A stretch of 64,000 bases of DNA, from NCBI GenBank assembly GCA_036971615.1, contig JAYKKR010000018.1:62001-126000 (forward strand), in the 5' to 3' direction. A program made the translations under genes and the position numbers. Shown here piece by piece: positions 54,640 through 64,000 of the stretch. Position 1 is the first letter of the stretch; each line of letters starts with the position of its first letter. Origin of the DNA: Amyloporia xantha. Taxonomy: Eukaryota; Basidiomycota; Agaricomycetes; Polyporales; Adustoporiaceae. Below the pieces are notes generated by a model. The model made no database searches and had not been told where the DNA came from. It saw only the letters and a program-made list of their open reading frames with translations.

Positions 54640-57600
54640 CTAGGAAAACCCTAGATTTACCCCAACCCATTTAGAAAAACTCCCTATAATGTCGAGGATG
54701 GAGGTGAACGGCTGCTTCCCTTTCCCTTTCCCACTGATGTTGTCGCTCGCTGTTGGGTTCTTGTTGGACTCGCGACGGGCCAATGAAGAGGAGACAGCGG
54801 TTGAGGAGCCCTCGACGAACATGTCTTCTGGGACGACGGAGGCGAGGCGAGGGCGTTTGGAAGGAGGCGGGACGGGGGACTGATCCTGTTCACGAGTCTC
54901 ATTGTTGAGGACGCGATCGATCCAACTCGGAGTAGACGACTGGCTGCGGGTGCGTTTCTGCTGACGTGCAGCGGAAGACGAGTGAGTGCCAGCAAGTTGA
55001 CAGGGAGGGATATCTACGTCGAGATCGAAGTCAGGGTAGTCAGCAGGGACAGGATGGGGAGCCATGGGGTAATGCGGATCGATGACCGGAGCGTCGAGCG
55101 TAGGAGGGGTAAAGACAGTGCGTGCGATGCACTGGCCGCGGTGCTGAGCGAGCTCGAGGGCCATTGGGGCGCCGAAGAGCAGGACGCAGGCGTCGAATGG
55201 GCCGTACGGAAGGTTCGTCAGCATTGACTTGAGCTTGACGTAGAGATCTGTGAGAACTTCCTCCGAATAGAATCCCCAGTCGCGTTGGAAGATGGCTGCC
55301 TTCCAGACCTTCGAGCCAGAGGCCCATGCCAGACCGAGACGTACCATGTTCAAGTGGCCGATGCCCTTGGCGGAGTGCTTCTTGGTCCAAGGCTGTCCCA
55401 AGGAACGAGTGCGCGCAAAATAGCGACGGACGGGGCTCTCGGGGTCGCACATGGCGATGATGTAGACGACGATCATGAAGATATAGCGGGCTTGGTCCTT
55501 CGTCCCCTTGCGCGTAGGATGGGGCTCCCATGGGAGCTGGCGGATTGCGTGAACTGTGGTTTCTTGGGTCGCTCCCAGAGGAACGACGTGTTTGCTGGCG
55601 TCGTCGTAGAACATGTTCGGGACGACCTTGGAAGTGCAGAATCCGACGATTAAGGCGAGATGGTGGACGGGGTAGGCGAAGTTGAAGTGCTGGATGACAT
55701 ACCTATACGTGTCTAACACGTATCTCGCTTCCTCGGGGCTCATGTTGGAATCGACGAGGCTGAGTTGTTCGAGGGGCATGTTGAACTCCTCTGGGGGAAC
55801 CTGTCGATTGAGAACGGTGTAGAGGTCCTGGATGGACAGCTCAGAGGCGGTCCAGGGAGCGCGAGTGTTTTGCGCGGCGGCCCGTCGACTGGAGGAGCTG
55901 GCGATCATCTGATGGGTGACCGAAGGATTCTGCGTCATGGCGAGCTGCATGGTACGCATTTGCTCGTACTCTGCGCCATTGAGCTTCTTGCCGATGTCGA
56001 TCCAGAAGCGTGGTGACGCGAGCCTGGAGGGACGCCCTCTGTTGCCAGTGTGGGGGGGTTTGTCAGGGACGAAGCTGATGAAAAGGCTGTCGGAAGCCAT
56101 GACGAACGCTTGACAGACCCAACGGTCGAGACATTCCTTTCTGCGATTCGAAAGGACCGGGCTGACGGTCGGCGTTTTGAAGTCCTTGGGTGCGCAGGAG
56201 GCGATGTAGCTGACAGCGATTTTGATGACCGTGTTCATGGCGCCACCGCTGAGTAGAGGAGCCTGGATAGGACCAGAGTCGCTCTTTCCCATCGCACAGA
56301 GGAGGCGAGCGAACTGGAGGACGGTGATCTTCGACTTTTTCGGATTGGGAAGGCCGAGATACAAGTCCTCTGGATTTGCGGTGATCGCACGCAGCAGAGC
56401 GTCGTATGCGCCGTCCTTGTATGACAAAGGGTGGGGGGACTTGATCCATTTATCGAGGGCACGCTTGCGCTCGTCGTGGTGCTGCTGGGTGATGATATCG
56501 GGCGCCGCTGCAAAGCCGGAGCTCGTGGGCGATGGCTCGAGCATCTTCTTCAGGTCGTCTTGGACGACTTTGCAGACGCTCGACTTGACATCTGAAATGT
56601 AGACTTCAAGTGCGACCTCGGCGACCATGGCTGCATGCCTGACTGAAGGCGCATAGGAACTGTATTTTTGAGGAGGCATGTGGTAAAAGATCATTGCTAT
56701 GCGAAGATCGGTGAAATATGCCTGTGGTATATGGAGCACAGTGAGCGATGATAACTCAGACAGTGAAAACGAGGGGAAGGCAATATCAATGTGTGAATAG
56801 AAAAAGACTTACCAGAAAGTGAACGGAGCCGTAAGTGAGTTCTTGAGCACGACGAGATGCCACTGCAGGGAGCTTGTTGGGACCGACGGTGGGGTAGTCC
56901 TGCGGATTCATTTGGAACGACGTGGTGACGGTGGGACTGATGCGAACGACCGGGGAGAGAGTGGGCATGCCGAGGGTAAGGAGACTTCGCACAAGCCACA
57001 AAGGGCCCATGGACTGAGTGGACAACACCTTTGCATTTCCTGTATGCGCGTAGGCGAGGATACGCTCTAAGATGGCGCATATTTCGACATCGATGGTTGC
57101 TGGTCTGAGAGTCAAATCGAGGTTCGGTCCGATCGACAAGACGATCTTCTCGATGTTGTCCTTGTGATTGTCGAAGATTCGCTCGATGAGAGATGTGACA
57201 CCATATGTTGTCCATTTGACGAGAGCAGGGAAAGCCTGTGAGAGACATTGTTCAGTCAGCATAAAACAAGAAGAAACAAGAGAAATGAGATGAGGACGTC
57301 GCTACTCACGTCAGCACGGAAGACGACGATGTGCCTCTTGAGATCGTCAAATACATGGGGGTGGCTCCAGGCGGCGGTTAGCTTGAGTATGATGCCCTTG
57401 TATACCTCCCTAAAATAAATAATGAAATATGATAGTGTTGATGAGTGAAAGGGAAATGCGAAAGAGAGGGAGTAGGAGTACTTACGTTCCATGCCTCTGA
57501 GCCTCAGGGATGTTGTCAAAGTCGATCTGATAGACGTTCTCCATGCGCAAAGCGCGTGGAACGTCGGGGAGGTCGATGCGCTTGTCGAAACGTTGATGAG

Positions 57601-58288
57601 GGAGATTGAGAGAACACTTGCGCCAGATATGACGATGGATTCTCCTGGCCTCAGGGGTTCGAGCGTACGCGCCGGCGAGGGTCATGCCAACTGAGCCCTG
57701 GCAGACCTCGTGCATACCTGAGCTGGGACGAACACGATGCGAGATGCTATTATATCCCTGAAAGCAAACCGGGGTGACGACGGGCGCGGTTGTGAAGAGC
57801 TCATCGAGCACAGCGTCCTCCTCGTCATCTGTGTCGACGACGGTGGCACGTCGAGATTGAGTGCGCTGGGTCGACGAGCGGACAGGGCCTCGTCGTCGGC
57901 CATAGGATCGACCATCGCCACCAAGGAAATCGTCGTCGTCGTTGTCATCGTCATGGTTGTTGTCTTCGTCATCTTCGTCCTCATCGTCAGCATCAGATTC
58001 GACGGCGTGCGCTCTCTGAGCGGCAGCATTGGCGTTCCGCCGTTTTGCGTGTCGCTTCCGGGAGGCATCGTAGTGGTCGTTGATGTTGTCGATGAAGGGG
58101 AGGACGGCGGTGGGAATTGCATTTGCTTGACAGTTGCCGATGCTGCGCAAGAGGGCTTGAGGATACAGGCGAACATTGGTGGCGGAGCGATGGTCATGTT
58201 TTCGACCCTCAGGCATGTAAGGAAACTGAGAAGAAGAACTCTTCTTGGGGCGATCAGACGGTCTCGTCCAACGAAGACGCTCCTCCTC

Positions 58289-58325
<37 letters not shown>

Positions 58326-60334
58326 TCGTCATCCGAGTCTGTTACAGAAACGAGATCGGGAATCTCGTCGTCGGTATCGGTGCGCTGATCATCATCGGGA
58401 GGGACGGACTGAGGCATGACAGCTGGCTCGAACATGTCAGCACAAGTGGAGAGATTGAGGAGGGGAGCGCAAGGCAGAGCGTCGTTGTCGAGAGCTGCAG
58501 CGTAGCGGGGAATGCGACGGCCTGAGGGATTGAAGATGTGAATAGGGTTTCCCTGCTCGTCTTCATATGGAACGAGATGAAGATCTCGAATACGCCGACG
58601 AGTGTCCGGGTTGGGAGAATCGTATATAACCGGATTCTTCTGAGTGATTTCCACGAGTGATCGCTTGGTCCACTCCCGGACCTCATGGCATCTACGGACC
58701 GGATGTGTCAGTGAATGAAGATTAACTTGCGAGAAAAGATGTTCTTACGAAATATGAGAGGCGAGAGCGACGGAGTAGAACTGAATCTTCGAGTACTTGC
58801 GAGATCGCTTCCATACGTCAAGCTCGGCATTGAACTGGTCCCTGACGGCGACGGGCTGATTCTGACCGTAGCGCACCGAAATGAAGATGGGATCATTCTT
58901 CAAGAGGAAGCCATCCTTGCGCCACTCAGCGGGAGCCTTAGATACCCAAGGTGACCATTCCGCAGCGAGAGTCTCACTGAGTTTGACGCTGTCGACGAGG
59001 CGCATCTCCAACGACGGGAAATCACTATGACCATTGCGATCGGCATGCAATGCGAATGATGGAATATCGTCCCGGGACGATGTTCCGGAGAAAGTCAGGG
59101 ATCGGATACCATGGAAGATCGTCCCAGGACGGTGTTCCGCGGAATAAGACATAGCGGTGAATCGCGGAATATCGGTCGAGGACGATATTCCGCACAAGTG
59201 GACATGTGAATGAATAAAAATATGAGGACATGGTCAGCTATGGTTCCCCGTCACGTAATAAAGTGTACGTACAGGATGTTCGTGCACTGAGATAGGACGA
59301 GGTTCTTCGGATCGGTATCGCGGGGGGATCCATACGCTTGATGGATGGCGATGGGCTGGGTGGGGATCATGCTGACGCAGTGGGCGATGAACAGGCGCAT
59401 TTGCTCGATGTGATGGGGCAACATGCGCGAATCGCCCCCCTCACGATCGGATTGGGAGACCTCTCCCAATTGCTCTCGTGTCTTCTTGTCTGCGTCGAGA
59501 GCACGCCAATCACGAGGGCGCATAGCGAGCCACACCTCCGACAAGCCGCACCGGCCGACGTACATCATACGCCGCTCGGTATTGAATCCTCGGCGACCAT
59601 ACTTTGCCTTGAAGACACGGTATGGCTTGTGCACGTCGAGAACGAAGCTGAACGTCGGATCGACGACAGCGTTGGGTAAGATGGCGTCAAGACCCCGCTC
59701 ACGAGGAACGACCTCTTCATAGTCGATGAAGTGTTCCCGAAGCTCCCAGACAAGACGGTCGCTTTCGGAGGGAATGACGTACTTGGGATCAATCTCCAGC
59801 TGGACCTTCTTCCTCAATAGGTTGATGGCGCTGGCCTTGTCGGATCGCCGGTAGTTGCGCTCAAGGGCTGAAAGAGGAACCTTGATGGTAGGCTGTTGAT
59901 CCCAATTGACAGGCATTCTCTTCGTGTCGTTGTCATAGAAGAGGAGCCTTTGGACTTCGTCTTGCCCGACACCATCGTCAGCGATGATCCCGTTCGGGAC
60001 ATCGTCGATGTCGAACGGTCCCAGCGCACCGGCGAGATCGAGCTGGAAGTCGCTCGTCTCATCGGCCCTGCGGAATAGCAGCGTGTGTGAGACATGCTCC
60101 TGCTCTCGCCCATGTACGACGTTAGAGTAAGTAACACTCACGCATTTTCCTCACTAACGAAGTTCATGAGAACTTCGTGCGCAGGAGGCGGCGCGTTTTG
60201 TTCGTCGGCAGCATCACCGCTGGAGCACGGAGCGTGAGCAACAGGTGAAAGGAAACAAAAAAACTAAAGGAGCATGATTCGACTCACACTTCGAAAGGAG
60301 CAGCAATATCATTGATATCCAAGGCGCCGTCCAT
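54640..60334 (-). CDS. Gene D copy D2, intact large protein (1668 aa)
   Basis: Eight exons join in frame: 60334-60288, 60219-60142, 60067-59273, 59024-58749, 58691-57486, 57409-57310, 57235-56813 and 56721-54640. It opens M-D-G-A-L-D-I-N-D-I-A-A. A first globular region has D-I-D-D-V-P-N-G-I, N-W-D-Q-Q-P-T and R-R-M-M-Y-V-G-R-C. The next part includes S-V-R-Y-G-Q-N-Q-P-V-A-V-R and N-P-V-I-Y-D-S-P. A disordered linker carries fourteen Asp in a row and basic runs such as R-K-R-H-A-K-R-R. A long helical C-terminal region follows, then Ser-rich sequence with S-K-R-P-R-L, a likely nuclear signal, and the end W-V-G-V-N-L-G-F-S. No known domain recognised. It lies downstream of E2 on the same strand, as D1 does of E1. 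Confidence 0.7.
59060..59190. repeat. Palindromes in the D2 intron, three copies
   Basis: Elements at about 59062, 59111 and 59164 in the intron 59025-59272. They are of the ATCGTC/GACGAT type and less regular than those of E2. This is the same intron that carries palindromes in D1. Confidence 0.85.
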
Positions 60335-61152
60335 TGGTATCGAAAGAGTAGAGCAGTTTTGAAAGCGAGTAGAGATGGCGAGTGAGCGAGAGAGAAAGGA
60401 CAACGCTAGGAGACGACGTCTGTAGTGCTTGTCTGAGGGACAGGCTCTGCAGACAATGCAGGGGAAGAGGGCAGCATTTATAGACGGATTGTTTGTTTGC
60501 ATCGTGCGTTCGGCCGTACGACCTCATCGGACAGCGTACGGATTCGGACCAGTCTGAAACATGTTTGTCTGAATTGTCCCTTTGCTGCCGAAGCATCCAT
60601 GGCTCAGCGGCTCAGCCCTTGGACCGTCAAAGCATCGGCATGCATGAGCCGAGCATTGAATCTAGAAGGTCAGATCGCGAAGAATGTCGAGTCTAGCCAA
60701 AAGTGGATCGGACGCATCGAAACAACTGCGGGATCATCGGTAATTCCGCGTTGAGGACGCAGGGCGCAGAATAGACTTTCACATGAGAAAGTGGCGCTGC
60801 TGCGGCGGCTCCCATGAATGGAAAAATGAGATCTGTGTTTCAGATATACTTCCGGGGACTCCGGTCGAGACGTCGCGAAGCGCTGAAGATAGCGTCTCCC
60901 TATGAAACAAGGCTACACTTGGACTCAGCAGATTCCGTGAATGGGAGCTGAGGGCCAGGCGCATTCATGAGCACGCAATGTACACTATTAGATTGTGATA
61001 TTGCTGTGTGTAAACGACCATGAAGCGTAGCGTAGATATGGAACGACATTAAAAAGGTAACCTCTTTAGCGAACCGGACGATTGGCACGAAAATATCGTA
61101 AGCGAAAAAACACGAGAACCGACGTTATCGGCGGGAGACGTGAGAACTACTA
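60335..61152. other. D2-E2 intergenic spacer
   Basis: Homologous in order to the D1-E1 spacer (shared GAGATCTGTGTTTCAGATAT at 60828 and GGGATCATCGGTA at 60731). No gene is seen. Confidence 0.6.
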
Positions 61153-64000
61153 CTATACGTCGGAAACGAAGAATTTCACATCTGCAGAGGATGCCCTGGT
61201 GTTCGAGCGAGTGTTGTGAGTAGTGTTCTGTGCCACAGAGCCACGTCGGGAGCCTCGAGAACCTCCTCCTCGATATCCTCCGCCGCGAGCACGGCTGCCA
61301 TATGTGTAAGGGTTTCTGAGAATGTCATTAACCTGCTGTCCGACGCCAGCCGAGGAAGTCATTCCAGGCTCAACCGGCGAATGAGACTCAGGGACGGGGT
61401 AACGGCGCACGTCACTAGACGTGCCGGCTTGTGTATCCGTGAACTCGTCTTGACGCAATTTCTTATCGGCAGCTACATGTCGAACAAAGTCAGTTGCAGA
61501 CCGAAACCTAGATACCAGCAGAGAGAACATACGTTGTCCATTTGCTGTACTGTTGGAACGATCGCGCTTGCCCGCCGTAGGGGCAACACCCTGGGAGAAA
61601 GCCTGTGTAGAGTCATCTGTGTGACGCTTGCGGAGGCGCTGCTTCAACTGCCATTCATAGTCAGACGGGTTCATTGCCTGTGAAGAACTGCCTTGAGATG
61701 ATCCGCCCATTGGCTGTGATTGATCAACGACGGTAGGAATGGAGACAGCATCAACCGCTGCAAGGACTTCACGACGACTCTTCATTAGAGCCTCCAGGCT
61801 GCAAGTCTTCAAGACATCTGGGGACATATACTTCTCGAGCTTCTTGATTACCTCAGGAGCGAATGCGTCCAGACCCTTCTTTTGAATCGCGCGGACGGCA
61901 AAATTCATCTTCTTCAAGTGATGACTTGTAAGTGGCAGCACTGTCTCTGCACGCAGAAAGAAACATGCGATGTGATGTCAGTCACAATACCACGTGCAGG
62001 GTTAGGTTAGACATTAGACTCACGAGTTTGCCCGGGCAATTTGACGAAGAAATTGACGTCCTTGTTCTTCGTGACATCGCGATTGAACTTGTGACGCTTG
62101 GGGATAGGAGATCGCCAGTATAACGTCTCCTTCGGAGTCATCTCCATTTTCGTCTTTCGCCTGGGAGGAGGATCGGGGATAGCATCGACATCGATGGCCG
62201 GAACCTGAGTGAAAGGAGGCTGCGAGGCATCGACTCCTGTGAAAGAGGACGTCCATAAGCATCCGACGAAAGTGACACGCATAGCTGTGGATGTGTGGAA
62301 TATCGTTCTAGGACGATATTCCAGTGATATCCGCATAGGTAAGTACGTAGGAATACCGTCCTGGGACGATATTCCAGTGATATCCGGATGGGCAAATACT
62401 TAGGAATACCGTCCTAGGACGATATTCCAGTGATACCTGGATATGCAAGTACTTAGGAATATCGTCCTAGGACGATATTCCTCGAGGTGCCATGTATGGT
62501 CACAGTTAGGAATATCGTCCCAGGACGGTATTCCCGACTCCGTGAAGTAGAAATGAATGTGCACTTACCAGCTGAGGTAGAGGCTATGTCGACATCGTCT
62601 CCAATGAGCGATATTGTCATGTCCGTCTCTTCGAAACGACCACTACCAATGATCATGTCCTTGAACATGCCCATGTCGTCCGACGCTGCGCTCGATTCCC
62701 GCATGAAGTTCTCGAGCAACTCCGAGTTCTGTTCCAGAACGTCAAACAGGTCGTCCATACCGGGGTCGATCCAGTAACCGGCCTCTTCCTGATCCACTGC
62801 CATGCGGTCGACGGGTGGGCATGGATCTATGTGCATTTCCTCCATCTGGCTACCACCAAAGTAGTCCGTGCTTGCACCTATGCTCGACGGTGGACCACTT
62901 GCAGGCGGCTCGTCCGTAGCAATACTCCCGGGCTGGCTGCTATCGATCTGCAATCGGGGAGCCTCTGCGTCAGTTCGCTGCGAGTCTGACGGTATGTAAT
63001 CCGATATAGACATGTTGGAGGATGCTCTAGACCTTCCGCCCATCTGCTTGTGTTCAGACACAGGGACCTCCTTCGCTGGGTCGGCGGGTTCCTGTCCCTC
63101 TTCCAGAGTCTCCTCCTCAAATTCGGTTTCTGGGGGCGCTTCTACCTCTGTGTCCGTCTCCATCGGTCGTTCGTTGTCGTCCGGCTTGTAATTCTCCATA
63201 TCCAACGACGGAGGGAGCGGTGCCAACTCTTCATCCGACTCGGGCTCGTCGTATAAGGTCTTCAAGTCGATCTTCCTCCGCACACCCTTCCCTTTGACAT
63301 CCTTCTTCCCATACGCTTCCTTGTCGTGCGTTGTGCCACCCTCCTCGCTCTCGGCGCTGCTGAGGATATCATCCTCGTCGTCGTCATCCTCCTCCTCCTC
63401 CTCCTCCTCATCCTCCTCCTCATCCTCCTCCTTCTTGACGATTGCTGGAATGTCCATCGATGGAGGTGCGGTCTCCTTCTTAGTCTGAGAATGTGTCTGG
63501 GACATCATCTTCAAAAGCTGTCCGTACAATATTAGCAAATCAGATCATCTTCAATGAATAGTTCCTCTCTTACCTTCGATTCTCCCTCCATGCCATCTAT
63601 ATACCTTGTATGCGTGCCATGCGTATACCGTCCGTATTCGACTGTTCCCACGTCGAACACGGCATGTTCGCCCTCATAGTCGCAGTGATCCCAAAGGTTA
63701 CGACTGGCGTTGATGTCAAGAACCTGTTTCAAAATGGATGCATCAAAAGGTCAGCGTCTGAGGCATGTATGTAAAACGATGTGCATACCTTCGCTAAGAG
63801 TTTTGTCGCAATGTGAACCTCGTGCGCAACAGCCGGGCGCGGAGCACGTTTCTTCTCAGTCCCCACATCGAGAGCTGGCAGTCGTGCGACGGATGTCCGT
63901 TCGATTGAGCGGATGATCGTTTGAATCTCCTGCCGATAGTGCGCCTGCATCCGGATGCGTGACAAAGACTTGAGACCCTCCTTTGCCCCTTCCACTCCCG
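61153..64000 (-). CDS. Gene E copy E2 (5' part beyond the window)
   Basis: Exons visible: beyond 64000 to 63789, 63723-63574, 63517-62569, 62236-62024, 61946-61533 and 61472-61153. The order and splice phases follow E1 exons 7 to the end, and shared blocks include I-I-R-S-I-E-R-(T/M)-S-V-A-R-L-P, Y-G-R-Y, M-R-E-S-S-A-A-S and L-P-L-T-S-H-x-L-K-K-M-N; it ends F-F-V-S-D-V. The acidic exon has runs of Glu and Asp. The intron 62237-62568, homologous to the E1 intron 46056-46330, carries five palindromes. The frame is intact where seen. The ParB-like part would lie outside the window. Confidence 0.65.
62295..62534. repeat. Palindrome array in an E2 intron, five copies
   Basis: Elements at about 62297, 62351, 62404, 62456 and 62509 (52-54 bp spacing), mostly of the type GGAATATCGTCC / GGACGATATTCC. 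Spacers are related (CAGTGATATCC then GTA(A/C)TTAGG-type blocks). Confidence 0.92.

Noticed and set aside
57737..58525. Plus-strand frame of about 262 codons, Val/Ile-rich
   Set aside because: Antisense shadow of the Asp-rich linker of D2; the poly-Val run is the poly-Asp tract read on the other strand.
42557..62534. Palindromes as bacterial-type terminators
   Set aside because: They lie inside introns and in tandem arrays without T-runs, in a spliced eukaryotic context.

Overview
The window looks like nuclear DNA of a basidiomycete, most likely an agaricomycete. The genes are cut by many 40-65 nt introns with GT-AG ends, and the proteins belong to large lineage-specific families: JmjC oxygenases, an OrsD-type zinc finger fused to a RecQ helicase, and several unnamed families. 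There are no ribosome-binding sites, operons or bacterial signals. I saw no rRNA, tRNA, reverse transcriptase or conventional transposase. Family letters A-F are mine. Exon ends were inferred by eye from splice motifs and from comparing paralogues in this window.

Left block (1-30.4 kb, nearly all on the minus strand): a dense cluster of expanded families. Family A (about 1000 aa) occurs at 3.4-6.4 and 27.5-30.4 kb. Family B occurs at the left edge and at 24.1-26.2 kb. Family C occurs at 7.8-8.5, 9.2-11.3, 11.7-13.4, 20.0-21.7 and 22.3-23.4 kb, with a possible diverged member at 1.6-3.1 kb. Among them lie a 135-aa protein that may have a HicA/YcfA-like fold (14.0-14.6 kb), a JmjC-domain protein (15.1-18.6 kb) and a small plus-strand gene (26.5-27.2 kb). 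C1-C3 share two upstream sequence boxes.

Middle (31-41.9 kb): a plus-strand C2H2 zinc-finger gene faces a long minus-strand gene that combines zinc fingers, a region matching the tyrosine-recombinase catalytic tetrad, and a RecQ-type helicase. Its helicase part is broken by several small frame changes. Tandem repeats fill both sides.

Right block (41.9-64 kb, minus strand): two tandem copies of a two-gene unit. Gene E (about 1760 aa) carries a ParB-like G-G-Q-H-R segment, and gene D (1668 aa in its intact copy) is unrecognised. Reading along the minus strand the order is E2 (cut by the window), D2 (intact), a palindrome array, two small F genes, E1, then D1 (frame-shifted and cut off at about 41.93 kb). 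About 35 copies of a 26-bp palindrome lie only in this block, in homologous introns of the E and D copies and in one intergenic array. Their two arms have changed together, and in two arrays the spacers occur as inverted copies.

The strongest candidates for something undescribed are this palindrome-bearing E/D pair and the zinc-finger/recombinase-like/RecQ gene.
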